From assembly GCF_014305155.1 (NCBI RefSeq), contig NZ_JACRUK010000010.1, positions 1 through 64,000 of the forward strand: 64,000 nucleotides of DNA, given 5' to 3'. The number at the start of each line of letters is the position of its first letter. Positions within the stretch are counted from its first letter, which is position 1. Below the pieces are notes generated by a model. That model was not told the origin of the DNA and ran no database searches. It saw only the letters and a list, made by a program, of their open reading frames with translations. Shown piece after piece: positions 34,658 through 43,850 of this stretch. This DNA comes from Flavobacterium muglaense. Lineage in GTDB: Bacteria > Bacteroidota > Bacteroidia > Flavobacteriales > Flavobacteriaceae. The translations under genes and the position numbers were made by a program.

Positions 34658-36025
34658 TTAAACTGTTTGTTTTGTTACTAAGTGCTTTACTTGAGCAAAT
34701 GGTTCTTCTACAAAGTGATTTCTGTTTTTAATTTTTTCTGGGAAACGAACATGGTATTCAAATTCATCTCTAAAATGACGAATAGCTGCTGCAACTGGCC
34801 ATGAAGCAGCGTCTCCAAGTGGACAAATTGTGTTTCCTTCAATTTTACTTTGAATACTCCAAAGCAAGTCGATATCTTCTTCACGTCCTTGACCATTTTC
34901 AATACGCCACAACACTTTTTCTAACCATCCTGTTCCTTCACGACAAGGGGTACATTGACCACAACTTTCGTGGTGGTAAAAACGAGAAAAGTTCCAAGTG
35001 TTTCTTACGATGCAAGAAGTATCATTATAAACGATAAATCCTCCTGATCCTAGCATGGATCCTGTTGCAAATCCGCCATCGCTCAAAGACTCATAGGTCA
35101 TTAAACGATCTTCACCGTTTGCTGTTTTATAAATCAAATCAGCTGGTAAAATGGGCACAGATGAGCCTCCAGGAACTAAAGCTTTCAAAGGTCGGTCTGA
35201 ACTCATTCCGCCAAGATATTCATCAGAATTCATGAATTCATAAACAGATAATCCCAATTCGATTTCATAAACACCAGGGTTTTTAACATGCCCTGAAGCC
35301 GAAATTAATTTGGTTCCCGTCGATCTTCCTATTCCTATTGTAGCATACTCATCACCAGAATTGTTTACAATCCATGGCACCGAAGCTATTGTTTCTACAT
35401 TGTTTACCACAGTTGGGTTTGCCCACAATCCAGAAACTGCTGGAAATGGTGGCTTGATACGAGGGTTTCCTCTTTTTCCTTCTAATGATTCAATCAATGC
35501 AGTCTCTTCACCACAAATGTAAGCACCAGCACCACAGTGAACATAAAGTTCTAAGTCGTAACCTGTACCTAATATATTTTTTCCTAACCAACCAGCAGCT
35601 TTCGCTTCGGCAATGGCTCTTTCTAATATTTTGTAAACCCACATGTATTCTCCACGAATGTAGATATATGAAAGGTTTGCACCCAATGCAAAGCTAGAAG
35701 TGATCATTCCTTCGATCAATAAATGAGGAATAAATTCCATCAAATAACGGTCTTTGAAAGTCCCTGGTTCTGACTCATCTGCGTTGCAAACTAAATGTCT
35801 TGGTTTTCCTGATTTTTTATCAATAAAACTCCATTTCATTCCAGCAGGGAATCCAGCACCACCACGACCACGAAGTCCTGATTTTTTTACTTCTTCAACA
35901 ACTTCATCAGGAGTCATTGATTTCATAGCTTTCTCTACAGAGGCATAACCACCTTCTTTGCGGTATACTTCGTAGGTTTTGATTCCTGGTACGTTGATTT
36001 TATCTAATAATATTTTTCTTGACAT
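34658..36025 (-). CDS. nuoF: NADH-quinone oxidoreductase subunit F (FMN/NADH-binding)
   Basis: A 455-aa catalytic subunit that accepts hydride from NADH onto FMN. The glycine-rich nucleotide site LRGRGGAGFPAG is at residues 51-62. NADESEPGTFKDR and GAGAYICGEETALIESLEG complete the FMN/NADH pocket. The C-terminal 4Fe-4S (N3) ligands lie in ESCGQCTPCREG (about residue 352) and the later CPLGD. Starts 1 nt after nuoE. Confidence 0.96.
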   Translation of the reverse strand: MSRKILLDKINVPGIKTYEVYRKEGGYASVEKAMKSMTPDEVVEEVKKSGLRGRGGAGFPAGMKWSFIDKKSGKPRHLVCNADESEPGTFKDRYLMEFIPHLLIEGMITSSFALGANLSYIYIRGEYMWVYKILERAIAEAKAAGWLGKNILGTGYDLELYVHCGAGAYICGEETALIESLEGKRGNPRIKPPFPAVSGLWANPTVVNNVETIASVPWIVNNSGDEYATIGIGRSTGTKLISASGHVKNPGVYEIELGLSVYEFMNSDEYLGGMSSDRPLKALVPGGSSVPILPADLIYKTANGEDRLMTYESLSDGGFATGSMLGSGGFIVYNDTSCIVRNTWNFSRFYHHESCGQCTPCREGTGWLEKVLWRIENGQGREEDIDLLWSIQSKIEGNTICPLGDAASWPVAAAIRHFRDEFEYHVRFPEKIKNRNHFVEEPFAQVKHLVTKQTV

Positions 36026-36026
36026 C

Positions 36027-36557
36027 TTATTTATCGTGTAATATTATTTTATTATCTCTACAATCAGTGATTAACTGATCAATCTTGTCTTCAGTAAGGT
36101 GTTCTTTGTAAAAATCACCTAGTTGCATCATTGGAGCGTATCCACAAGCGCCTAAACATTCTACACCACGTACTTCAAATAGTCCGTCAGCAGTTGTTTC
36201 GCCTACTTTCACACCTAGTTTATCACAAGTATAATCCATCAAATCTTCGGTTCCTTTTAAACAACAAGGTGAAGTTTGACAAAATTCAAACATGTATTTT
36301 CCAATAGGTTTTGTATTGTACATAGTATAGAAAGTAACTACTTCATATACTTCTACGGGTTTAATGTGTAAGATTTCGGCAACTTTATCCTGCAATTCAA
36401 TACTCAACCAGTTGTCATGCCCATCTTGCACTTCATGCAAAACGGGTAACAAAGCTGATTTGCGTTTGTCTGCGGGGTAATGACTAATTAACTCATTGAT
36501 GCGAGCTATCAATGCGTCAGTCATATTTATTTCTTGTTTGTGATGTGTTCTTTCCAT
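36027..36557 (-). CDS. nuoE: NADH-quinone oxidoreductase subunit E (2Fe-2S)
   Basis: A 176-aa thioredoxin-like 2Fe-2S subunit (cluster N1a). The four ligands are C93 and C98 (CQTSPCC) and C134 and C138 (CLGAC). A second Met at residue 12 (36524) is possible, but the first start leaves a normal 20-nt gap after nuoD. It works with NuoF and NuoG in the NADH-dehydrogenase module. Confidence 0.95.
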   Translation of the reverse strand: MERTHHKQEINMTDALIARINELISHYPADKRKSALLPVLHEVQDGHDNWLSIELQDKVAEILHIKPVEVYEVVTFYTMYNTKPIGKYMFEFCQTSPCCLKGTEDLMDYTCDKLGVKVGETTADGLFEVRGVECLGACGYAPMMQLGDFYKEHLTEDKIDQLITDCRDNKIILHDK

Positions 36558-36577
36558 TTTTTTTAAATCTGAAATCT

Positions 36578-37816
36578 TTAAGCGTCTAATTCTCCTGCAA
36601 TTACATTTAAACTTGATAAAATCACGATGGCATCAGATAATAGTGAACCTTTTATCATATCTGGGTACGCTTGATAATAAATAAAACAAGGTCTTCTAAA
36701 GTGCAATCTGTATGGTGTACGACTTCCATCAGTAACTAAATAAAAGCCTAATTCTCCATTTCCGCCTTCAACAGGATGGTAAATTTCGGCTACTGGAACT
36801 GGTACTTCACCCATTACAATTTTGAAATGGTAAATTAACGATTCCATATTGGTGTACACATCTTCTTTTGGCGGAAGGTAGTAATCTGGAACGTCAGCAT
36901 GGTATTCGTTTCCTTCTGGCATTTTGGACAAAGCCTGACGAATGATGCTTAAACTTTCCCAAACCTCGGCATTACGAACGCAAAAACGATCGTACGTATC
37001 CCCTGATTTACCAACAGGAATAATAAAGTCAAAATCTTCGTAAGAACTGTAAGGTTGAGCAACACGTACATCATAATCTACACCTGCAGCACGTAAGTTA
37101 GGTCCTGTGAAACCATACGCCATAGCTTGCTCTGCAGAGATCGCTCCCACATCAACGGTTCTATCAATAAAAATTCTATTTCTTTCGAATAAGTTTTCAA
37201 ATTCTTTCCAAGCAACTGGAAATTCTTCTAAAAACACATCTAATTTTCTAAATGCTTCTGCAGACCAGTCTCTTTCGAAACCACCAATTCGGCCCATATT
37301 TGTCGTTAAACGAGCACCACAAATTTCTTCGTAAATTTCGTAAACTTTTTCTCTAAATTGAAAAACATATAGGAAACCGGTATAAGCACCAGTATCTACT
37401 CCTAGAATCGAATTACAAATAATATGATCTGTAATCCTAGCTAGTTCCATTACAATAACTCTTAGATATTGGGCACGCTTTGGAACTTCAATATTTAATA
37501 GTTTTTCTAATGTCATCCACCATCCCATATTGTTGATAGGTGAGGAACAGTAGTTCATACGATCAGTAAGAGGTGTAATTTGATAAAACGGACGGTTTTC
37601 GGCAATTTTTTCAAAAGCTCTGTGAATGTAACCAATAGTTGGTTCGGCTTCTAAAATACGCTCTCCATCCATTAACAAAACGTTCTGGAAAATTCCGTGC
37701 GTAGCAGGGTGAGTAGGACCTAAGTTCAGGATTGAAAGCTCGCTTCCATCTTCATTTAGCTTCTCTTTAATTATTTTAGCATAGCGATGCTCTGGTGGTA
37801 ATAATAGTTCTGACAT
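36578..37816 (-). CDS. nuoD: NADH-quinone oxidoreductase subunit D (49 kDa)
   Basis: A 412-aa subunit homologous to the large subunit of NiFe hydrogenases. With NuoB it forms the quinone-reduction site. Conserved segments include NLGPTHPATHG, GYIHRAFEKIAE, GVDTGAYTGF and the C-terminal DVVILSSLN-like region ending GELDA. NuoC is a separate gene just upstream, not fused as in enterobacteria. Confidence 0.96.
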   Translation of the reverse strand: MSELLLPPEHRYAKIIKEKLNEDGSELSILNLGPTHPATHGIFQNVLLMDGERILEAEPTIGYIHRAFEKIAENRPFYQITPLTDRMNYCSSPINNMGWWMTLEKLLNIEVPKRAQYLRVIVMELARITDHIICNSILGVDTGAYTGFLYVFQFREKVYEIYEEICGARLTTNMGRIGGFERDWSAEAFRKLDVFLEEFPVAWKEFENLFERNRIFIDRTVDVGAISAEQAMAYGFTGPNLRAAGVDYDVRVAQPYSSYEDFDFIIPVGKSGDTYDRFCVRNAEVWESLSIIRQALSKMPEGNEYHADVPDYYLPPKEDVYTNMESLIYHFKIVMGEVPVPVAEIYHPVEGGNGELGFYLVTDGSRTPYRLHFRRPCFIYYQAYPDMIKGSLLSDAIVILSSLNVIAGELDA

Positions 37817-37848
37817 TTATAGAATGTGAAAAATTATATATTCTGTTT

Positions 37849-38370
37849 TTAGCAATTGTCTATTGTTCTTCCGAAGAAACGGTCGTCTTTATCAGTTCTT
37901 CCGCCATCTTCCATTGGAAATTCTTTACGCATTGGAAAAGAAATCATTTCATCCATATTTAAAATACGTTTCAATTGTGGATGACCGATGAAGTTGATGC
38001 CATAGAAATCATACGTTTCTCTTTCCATCCAATTGGAGCTTAAGAAAATGTTTGATATTGTTTTTATTTCTGGTTTTTCACCATTAACAAAAGCTTTAAT
38101 CTTGATTCTTTTGTTTTCGTACCAGTTGTGCATGTGGTAAACAATTGCAAACTGTCTGTCTACTTCGCTATCTGGATAATGAATTCCACATAAATCAGTT
38201 AAAAAGTGAAAACGCAATATAGGGTCGTTTTTCAAAAAAAGAATGACTGCCGTTATTTTATCGGAAGCTACCTCAAATGAAAACACATCTCTTTCTTGAT
38301 TAAAATTGAAGACAGTTGAACCAAATGCCTCCGTCAATTTATCCTGGATTTCTATTGTTTCTAAAGCCAT
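37849..38370 (-). CDS. nuoC: NADH-quinone oxidoreductase subunit C (30 kDa)
   Basis: A 173-aa peripheral-arm subunit. The signature region DLCGIHYPD and the C-terminal MERETYDFYGINFIGHPQLKRIL (in parts), followed by the FPMRKEFPMED motif, identify it. Four nt separate it from nuoB. Confidence 0.95.
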   Translation of the reverse strand: MALETIEIQDKLTEAFGSTVFNFNQERDVFSFEVASDKITAVILFLKNDPILRFHFLTDLCGIHYPDSEVDRQFAIVYHMHNWYENKRIKIKAFVNGEKPEIKTISNIFLSSNWMERETYDFYGINFIGHPQLKRILNMDEMISFPMRKEFPMEDGGRTDKDDRFFGRTIDNC

Positions 38371-38374
38371 TTTT

Positions 38375-38923
38375 TTATTTGATATTATAAGAAGCCAATA
38401 ATTCTTGGTATTCTGGAGAACTTCTTCTTCTTACAGACTCTGTTTTAACTAATTCTTGTAATTTCATTACTCCATCTACTATTTGTTCGGGTCTTGGCGG
38501 ACAGCCAGGAACGTAAACATCTACTGGAATTACTTTGTCTATTCCTTGTAAAACCGAGTAAGTATCAAAAACACCTCCTGATGATGCACAAGCGCCTACT
38601 GCAATCACCCAGCGAGGCTCAGCCATTTGTTCGTATACTTGACGTAAAATAGGAGCCATTTTTTTAGAAATTGTTCCCATTACTAACAACATATCTGCTT
38701 GACGAGGAGAAAAACTCACACGCTCTGAACCAAATCGTGCTAAATCATAATGCGATGCCATAGTTGCCATAAACTCAATTCCACAACATGATGTTGCAAA
38801 AGGCAATGGCCAAAGTGAATTGGCACGAGCCAAACCGACAACGTCATTCAGTTTTGTAGCGAAGAATCCCTCACCTACAACACCTTCAGGAGCAGCAACC
38901 ATTTTTACATTTGAATCACTCAT
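38375..38923 (-). CDS. nuoB: NADH-quinone oxidoreductase subunit B (N2 cluster)
   Basis: A 182-aa subunit carrying the terminal 4Fe-4S cluster N2. Ligands are the tandem C46-C47 ([10 protein letters not shown]), C112 (GACASSGG) and C141 (PGCPPRPE). Length and motif spacing are normal. Starts 65 nt after nuoA. Confidence 0.96.
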   Translation of the reverse strand: MSDSNVKMVAAPEGVVGEGFFATKLNDVVGLARANSLWPLPFATSCCGIEFMATMASHYDLARFGSERVSFSPRQADMLLVMGTISKKMAPILRQVYEQMAEPRWVIAVGACASSGGVFDTYSVLQGIDKVIPVDVYVPGCPPRPEQIVDGVMKLQELVKTESVRRRSSPEYQELLASYNIK

Positions 38924-38988
38924 TTTTTAATTTTTTGAATTATATATTAAAAACACAGAATTGAAATGCTGTGCTTGTAATTGTCTTT

Positions 38989-39354
38989 TTATTCCCAAAC
39001 TAGGGCTTTCTTTTTGATAATGTAGAAAAAGCCAACTAGTAACAGTAACATGAAAATGACCATCTTGACCATTCCTTCCATTCCTAATTCCTTGAAGTTT
39101 ATTGCCCATGGGTATAAGAAAATTACCTCTACATCAAATAATACAAACAAAATAGCAACAAGAAAGTATTTTACAGAGAAAGGAATACGAGCATTACCCA
39201 CTGATTCAACACCACATTCAAAGTTTTTATCTTTGATCTCTGAGTTTCTTTTTGGGCCTAATTTGCCCGAAACAATGATTGTTCCTACAACAAATCCTAC
39301 AGCAAGTAAAAACTGCATTAAAATAGGAAGATAATTTAGTTGGTCCGATTGCAT
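38989..39354 (-). CDS. nuoA: NADH-quinone oxidoreductase subunit A
   Basis: A 121-aa ND3-type subunit with three transmembrane helices. The conserved loop with the Cys switch, KNFECGVESVG, and the second-helix motif FDVEVIFLYPWA are present. First gene of the operon, 25 nt downstream of a predicted transcript start. Confidence 0.95.
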   Translation of the reverse strand: MQSDQLNYLPILMQFLLAVGFVVGTIIVSGKLGPKRNSEIKDKNFECGVESVGNARIPFSVKYFLVAILFVLFDVEVIFLYPWAINFKELGMEGMVKMVIFMLLLLVGFFYIIKKKALVWE

Positions 39355-39385
39355 AATTATTATTTTTAGGTACTAAAACAAGTGA

Positions 39386-39416
39386 CAAAGATAGGTTTCA
39401 AGGAATTAAAACACAA
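39386..39416 (-). promoter_or_regulatory. Promoter of the nuo operon
   Basis: On the minus strand, TTG (39416-39414), a 20-bp spacer, then TATCTTTG (39393-39386), matching the Bacteroidota -33/-7 consensus. It is the only good match between the cold-shock gene and nuoA. Confidence 0.7.
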
Positions 39417-39533
39417 GCCAAAACTTTAATTAAGTAGTATCGGTTTTCTGGTTAACCACTAATTTTTAATGATTATAAATAAGTCTTTTTCTTTTTGTCT
39501 GTTATTTCAAATTTTTGAGTATAAAGCAAAAAA

Positions 39534-39561
39534 AAACGTTTCGAACTAAATCGAAACGTTT
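39534..39561 (-). terminator. Terminator of the cold-shock gene
   Basis: AAACGTTTCGA (39534-39544) and TCGAAACGTTT (39551-39561) form an 11-bp perfect stem around ACTAAA, with a T-run following on the minus strand (A-run at 39528-39536 on plus). Confidence 0.85.
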
Positions 39562-39589
39562 TTGAATTCGTAGGCAAAAAATATTTTGC

Positions 39590-39784
39590 TTAGATAACTG
39601 CTACTTTCGCAGCAACTTTTCCTTTTCTTCCTTCTTCTTCTTCATAGCTAACTCTGTCACCTTCGCGTAATTCTTCCGCGTTGATTCCTGAAGCGTGAAC
39701 AAAAATGTCTTTTCCTGTTTCTTCGTCTGTAATGAATCCGTAACCTTTTGACTCATTGAAAAATTTAACTGTACCTGTACGCAT
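39590..39784 (-). CDS. csp: Cold-shock-domain protein
   Basis: A 64-aa single OB-fold cold-shock protein. RNP1 (SKGYGFI, residues 13-19) and RNP2 (IFVHAS, 27-32) are intact. It binds single-stranded nucleic acid and acts as an RNA chaperone. Monocistronic with its own -7 element and terminator. Paralogue type cannot be told from sequence. Confidence 0.93.
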   Translation of the reverse strand: MRTGTVKFFNESKGYGFITDEETGKDIFVHASGINAEELREGDRVSYEEEEGRKGKVAAKVAVI

Positions 39785-39813
39785 TGTAATAGTAATAATA
39801 ATTTATAATGAGA

Positions 39814-39821
39814 CAAATGTA
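39814..39821 (-). promoter_or_regulatory. Promoter -7 element of the cold-shock gene
   Basis: TACATTTG on the minus strand, a perfect TAnnTTTG, 29 bp upstream of the start codon. No clear -33 element. The implied leader is short, unlike the long leader of the E. coli cspA gene. Confidence 0.6.
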
Positions 39822-39910
39822 ATATTTAATATCATACGAACGATATTATTGTGAAGTTTTTTAATAAAATAATTGATATTCAACGTTTTCGGCTTGTTAT
39901 TAGCCAAAAA

Positions 39911-41662
39911 TTATTGTAAATCTAGTTTTATATGCAATTCCTTTAATTGCGTTTGGTCGATAATTGATGGTGCATCAATCATCACATCTCTTCCCGAATT
40001 GTTTTTTGGGAATGCAATGAAATCACGAATAGTTTCTTGTCCTCCTAAAATAGCTACCAAACGATCGAGTCCAAAAGCTAATCCTCCGTGTGGCGGGGCT
40101 CCAAACTGAAATGCGTCCATTAAAAATCCAAATTGTGCTTTAGCTTCTTCTTCTGTAAAACCTAAATATTTAAACATCAATTGTTGTGTGGCTTTATCGT
40201 GAATACGAATAGAACCTCCTCCAATTTCGTTTCCGTTCAACACCATATCATACGCATTAGCACGTACTTTACCAGGATCTGTTTCTAGTAAGTGCATGTC
40301 TTCTGGTTTAGGTGATGTAAATGGGTGGTGCATAGCGTGGTAACGTCCAGATTCTTCGTCAAACTCTAATAAAGGGAAATCCACTACCCATAATGGTGCA
40401 AATTCGGCTGGGTTTCTTAATCCCAAACGAGTGGCTAATTCCATGCGCAAAGCGCTTAATTGTGCTCTCGTTTTATCGGCTGGTCCTGAAAGTACAAAAA
40501 TCATGTCTCCTGCTTTGGCTCCAGTAATTTTTGCCCAGTTTTCTAAATCGTCTTGACTGTAAAATTTATCTACTGATGATTTGAATGTTCCGTCGTCATT
40601 GCATTTAGCATACACCATTCCTGATGCGCCTACTTGCGGGCGTTTTACCCATTCGATCAAAGCATCAATCTCCTTACGTGTATAGTTTCCTGCTCCTGGA
40701 ACTGCAATTCCCACTACTAATTCGGCTGCATTGAATACAGGGAATTCCTTGTGTTGTGCAAATTCGTTTAGTTCTCCAAACTCCATTCCAAAACGGATGT
40801 CTGGTTTGTCATTTCCGTAAGTTTTCATCGCATGCTCGTAGGTCATACGTGGAAATTTGTCTACTTCAATTCCTTTTATTTCTTTTAGCAAATGACGTGT
40901 TAGTCCTTCAAAAACATTCAAAATGTCTTCTTGTTCTACAAATGCCATTTCGCAATCGATTTGTGTGAATTCTGGTTGTCTGTCTGCGCGTAAATCTTCA
41001 TCACGGAAACATTTCACGATTTGGAAATATTTGTCCATTCCACCTACCATCAATAATTGTTTGAAGGTTTGTGGTGATTGTGGTAGTGCGTAAAATTGCC
41101 CTTCATTCATTCGAGAAGGAACAACAAAATCTCTAGCTCCCTCAGGAGTTGATTTGATTAAATACGGAGTTTCTACTTCGCAAAAATCCAAATCAGATAA
41201 GTATTTACGAACTTCCATGGCTACTTTATGACGAAAAAGTAAGCTGTTTTTTACAGGATTACGTCTAATGTCTAGGTAACGGTATTTCATTCGTATGTCT
41301 TCGCCACCATCAGTTTCATCTTCGATAGTAAACGGAGGAGTTAAGGCTGCATTTAAAATCGTTAGTTCAGTTACTAAAATTTCGATTTCTCCTGTAGCGA
41401 TATTTTTATTTTTAGCTTCACGCTCAATTACAGTTCCTTTTACCTGAATCACAAATTCGCGACCCAAAGTTTTGGCTTGTTCAAATACGGTCTTGTCTGT
41501 ACGCCCTTCGTCAAAAATTAATTGTGTGATTCCGTAACGGTCTCTTAAATCAACCCAGTTCATAAATCCTTTATCACGAGATTTTTGAACCCATCCAGCT
41601 AAAGTTACTTCGGTATTTATATGCGAGGCGTTGAGTTCGCCACAATTATGACTTCTATACAT
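39911..41662 (-). CDS. aspS: Aspartyl-tRNA synthetase
   Basis: A 583-aa class II synthetase that charges tRNA-Asp. Domains in order: OB-fold anticodon-binding domain ([26 protein letters not shown]), the catalytic core with motif 2 ([18 protein letters not shown]), the bacterial GAD insertion domain (about 290-420), and motif 3 ([14 protein letters not shown]). The frame is open to 41695, but the promoter lies within that extension and family members begin at [10 protein letters not shown], so 41662 is chosen. Discriminating versus non-discriminating type cannot be judged here. Confidence 0.97.
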   Translation of the reverse strand: MYRSHNCGELNASHINTEVTLAGWVQKSRDKGFMNWVDLRDRYGITQLIFDEGRTDKTVFEQAKTLGREFVIQVKGTVIEREAKNKNIATGEIEILVTELTILNAALTPPFTIEDETDGGEDIRMKYRYLDIRRNPVKNSLLFRHKVAMEVRKYLSDLDFCEVETPYLIKSTPEGARDFVVPSRMNEGQFYALPQSPQTFKQLLMVGGMDKYFQIVKCFRDEDLRADRQPEFTQIDCEMAFVEQEDILNVFEGLTRHLLKEIKGIEVDKFPRMTYEHAMKTYGNDKPDIRFGMEFGELNEFAQHKEFPVFNAAELVVGIAVPGAGNYTRKEIDALIEWVKRPQVGASGMVYAKCNDDGTFKSSVDKFYSQDDLENWAKITGAKAGDMIFVLSGPADKTRAQLSALRMELATRLGLRNPAEFAPLWVVDFPLLEFDEESGRYHAMHHPFTSPKPEDMHLLETDPGKVRANAYDMVLNGNEIGGGSIRIHDKATQQLMFKYLGFTEEEAKAQFGFLMDAFQFGAPPHGGLAFGLDRLVAILGGQETIRDFIAFPKNNSGRDVMIDAPSIIDQTQLKELHIKLDLQ

Positions 41663-41680
41663 GATTACAATTTTTGAGTA

Positions 41681-41688
41681 CAAAAGTA
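41681..41688 (-). promoter_or_regulatory. Promoter -7 element of aspS
   Basis: TACTTTTG on the minus strand matches TAnnTTTG, 19 bp before the chosen start at 41662. It excludes a start at 41695. Confidence 0.55.
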
Positions 41689-41828
41689 AACACAAATAAT
41701 AAAATAATCCCTAAAACAGATAAACTTCCCATAATTTTTTTCTTTTGTCTTTTTATGAAGTCAAAATGGTACGGGTAATAGGTCGTTATTGGCGATAAGC
41801 TTTTTATAAAGATGTTGTTTTTAAATGA

Positions 41829-41863
41829 AAAAGCTGCTGAATTTTGTCACTTCAGCAGCTTTT
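41829..41863 (-). terminator. Terminator of the marR-ureohydrolase operon
   Basis: AAAAGCTGCTGAA (41829-41841) and TTCAGCAGCTTTT (41851-41863) form a perfect 13-bp stem about 20 nt after the ureohydrolase stop. Confidence 0.85.
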
Positions 41864-41884
41864 GATGGTGGTTGTTGTGGTTTT

Positions 41885-42676
41885 TTATACCATTTTAGCC
41901 ATTAGTTCTTTGGCAAGTTTGAATGCTACCATGGCGGTCATATTGTTGATGTCGCGAATGGGATTGTACTCTACAATATCGGCCCCAATGATGGGTGCTT
42001 TAATTTTTTGTATCACACTGATTAGTTGTCTGGTGGACATTCCGCCTGGTTCATGATGGGATATTCCGGGTGCAAATGCTGGGTCTAGAACATCTAAATC
42101 TAAGGAAATATAAAGCGGACCTTCAAGGGTGTTGATGAAATCTTCTGAGAAGTCTTTCATTTCGATTATGTTCACATTGAATTTTTTTGCTTGTTCTGCT
42201 TGATGTGTGTTTAACGTACGAATACCTACTTGTGTTAGGTTGTTTATTTTTCCAGTTTCCATCAGTCTTGCAAATGGAGAAGCGTGTGAATAGGGGTTGT
42301 TATCGAAATTGTCATATAAATCAGCATGTGCATCAAAATGCAAGATATTTATTTTTTCGTATTTATCTGCAAAAGCACTAATGATTGGGAAGCTTACGGA
42401 GTGGTCTCCTCCAAAAGAAAGTATTTTGCTACCGTCTTGCAGTAGGTTGCTTATTGCTGTATTGATGGTTGTAAAAGCTTTTGCGGGATTAGTTTCCTCA
42501 AATGCAATATCGCCTTGATCTTTGTAAATGACATTTTCTAGAACTTCTAGTCCGCTCTCTGAAAAACTATTAGCCGACCCTTCTTTTTCCATCAACCGAA
42601 TGCGTTGTGGTGCATAAGAAGGTCCTTTCAAGAAAGACGAATTAGAATCGTAAGGTACTCCTATTAATTGTATCAT
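41885..42676 (-). CDS. Ureohydrolase of the arginase/agmatinase family, probably agmatinase
   Basis: A 263-aa binuclear manganese hydrolase. Metal ligands are visible in GGDHS (H92), DAHAD (D115, H117, D119) and SLDLDVLDP (D193, D195). The family hydrolyses guanidino compounds (arginine, agmatine, formiminoglutamate) to release urea or formamide. Length and the DPAFAPG signature fit agmatinase-like members, but substrate cannot be fixed from motifs. Cotranscribed with a MarR-type gene 22 nt upstream, followed by a strong terminator. Confidence 0.85.
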   Translation of the reverse strand: MIQLIGVPYDSNSSFLKGPSYAPQRIRLMEKEGSANSFSESGLEVLENVIYKDQGDIAFEETNPAKAFTTINTAISNLLQDGSKILSFGGDHSVSFPIISAFADKYEKINILHFDAHADLYDNFDNNPYSHASPFARLMETGKINNLTQVGIRTLNTHQAEQAKKFNVNIIEMKDFSEDFINTLEGPLYISLDLDVLDPAFAPGISHHEPGGMSTRQLISVIQKIKAPIIGADIVEYNPIRDINNMTAMVAFKLAKELMAKMV

Positions 42677-42698
42677 GTTTTTTTCGATTTTAGGGTTG

Positions 42699-43193
42699 TT
42701 ATTTTGTTTGTTCTATTTCTTCTTTCTCAATTTCGGATAAAAAAGAGTCTAGTTTTTCTTCTTTTAATCCGTAGAAAATAGTAGCGACTGTTTTGTTGAC
42801 TTCTTGTAAGTGTTCCAAAAGTAGTTGTTGGTTTGCATCGGTTAATGTCGAAAGGCTTTTTCTAGTGACAAATTGCTCTTCTTTGATCAAGAAGCTGCAG
42901 GCTTTTTCTCCAGTGTGGGTTAGAGATAGGTTGTAGTTTCGTTTGTCTTTTAGGTCTTTTTTCTTGGTGATGTAGCCTTTAGTGACCAATTTGTTGACTG
43001 CCTTAGCTGTTGATGTTTTATCGACCAATAAAATCTCTGATAAATCCTGTTGGTTGATGCCTGGGTGTTCTTTGATACGCATCAAATATTGAAATTGCCC
43101 ACGCTCTAACGAAATGGATTTCATTATAAAGTCGGAAAAAGTGTTCAAGGCACGGTAAATGGTACCTATTTCTCTAAGAATTTTATCACTCAT
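42699..43193 (-). CDS. MarR-family transcriptional regulator
   Basis: A 164-aa winged-helix protein. Recognition region: INQQDLSEILLVDKTSTAKAVNKL (in parts, about residues 50-75), followed by the wing with KKKDLKDKRNYNLSLT. MarR proteins are dimeric and often respond to small phenolic or metabolite ligands. It heads a two-gene operon with the ureohydrolase and may control its own promoter at 43220-43249. Confidence 0.88.
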   Translation of the reverse strand: MSDKILREIGTIYRALNTFSDFIMKSISLERGQFQYLMRIKEHPGINQQDLSEILLVDKTSTAKAVNKLVTKGYITKKKDLKDKRNYNLSLTHTGEKACSFLIKEEQFVTRKSLSTLTDANQQLLLEHLQEVNKTVATIFYGLKEEKLDSFLSEIEKEEIEQTK

Positions 43194-43219
43194 ATTAATA
43201 GATGAAAGTTCAACTAATG

Positions 43220-43249
43220 CAAATATAGGTATTAAAATAACGGTAGCAA
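43220..43249 (-). promoter_or_regulatory. Promoter of the marR-ureohydrolase operon
   Basis: On the minus strand, TTG (43249-43247), 19 bp, TATATTTG (43227-43220): full consensus, about 27 nt before the marR start. Confidence 0.7.
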
Positions 43250-43300
43250 TTTTATTTCCAATGTTAAGCTTTTGTCTAATGTTATTAAATTGTTACCAAA

Positions 43301-43334
43301 TTGTTTTTTAATTGTAAATACATCCTTATATTTG
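43301..43334 (+). promoter_or_regulatory. Promoter of the MORN-like gene
   Basis: TATATTTG (43327-43334) is a perfect -7 element. TTG at 43301-43303 lies 23 bp upstream, at the long end of accepted spacing. The ATG at 43362 is 27 bp downstream. Confidence 0.6.
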
Positions 43335-43361
43335 TGTAGATAACAATTAAAACCTTAAAAG

Positions 43362-43709
43362 ATGAAGAAATATATAATGATTGCAGCAGTTTTAATTTCA
43401 AGTGTAGTAATGGCACAAAACAAACAACCGAAGTTAGAAGCAGTAGGTGATATGGTAAAAGTGACTTACCTTCACGATAATGGACAGGTACAACAACAAG
43501 GATACTATAAGAATGGAAAGTTAGAAGGACAGTGGGTTTCTTTTGATGATAAAGGGAATAAGGTTGCTGTTGCCGAATATAACAACGGACAAAAAGTAGG
43601 GACTTGGTTGCACTGGAATGAAGCAGCTATAAGTCAAGTAAGTTATTCCAATAATAGAATTGCTTCGGTAAGAAATATTAAAAAAGACAATTTGGTTAAT
43701 GTAGATTAA
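43362..43709 (+). CDS. Secreted MORN-variant repeat protein
   Basis: A 115-aa protein with signal peptide (MIAAVLISSVVMAQ). Mature part: two MORN-variant repeats, GQVQQQGYYKNGKLEGQWVS and the following KVAVAEYNNGQKVGTWLHW. Such small proteins are frequent in Flavobacterium and, as I recall, are sometimes labelled as nicotinate-nucleotide adenylyltransferase or toxin-antitoxin proteins; nothing in this sequence supports those labels. Single gene with promoter and terminator. Function unknown. Confidence 0.8.
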   Translation: MKKYIMIAAVLISSVVMAQNKQPKLEAVGDMVKVTYLHDNGQVQQQGYYKNGKLEGQWVSFDDKGNKVAVAEYNNGQKVGTWLHWNEAAISQVSYSNNRIASVRNIKKDNLVNVD

Positions 43710-43731
43710 TTAAAGTTTAAATCACGAGTCG

Positions 43732-43764
43732 AAAAGCTTTCATGTCAATGGAAGCTTTTTTTAT
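43732..43764 (+). terminator. Terminator of the MORN-like gene
   Basis: AAAAGCTTTC (43732-43741) and GGAAGCTTTT (43750-43759) form a 10-bp stem with one G-U pair, followed by a T-run. Confidence 0.8.
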
Positions 43765-43793
43765 GCCTTATTGTTTCGGAATTTTTTTGGTCT

Positions 43794-43831
43794 AAAAAAA
43801 AGCCTGTTCAAAATTAATTGAACAGGCTTTT
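43794..43831 (-). terminator. Terminator of the RND efflux operon
   Basis: AAAAGCCTGTTCAA (43798-43811) and TTGAACAGGCTTTT (43818-43831) form a perfect 14-bp stem around AATTAA, with a T-run on the minus strand. It stands back-to-back with the terminator of the convergent gene. Confidence 0.9.
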
Positions 43832-43850
43832 GACTTATTATAAAATTGAA

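Noticed and set aside
39911-41695. AspS start at 41695
   Set aside because: A perfect -7 promoter motif lies inside the extension, and family members begin at the MYRSHNCG start.
43362-43709. Nicotinate-nucleotide adenylyltransferase or toxin-antitoxin label for the MORN-like gene
   Set aside because: There is a signal peptide and MORN-variant repeats, but no nucleotide-binding motif and no partner gene.
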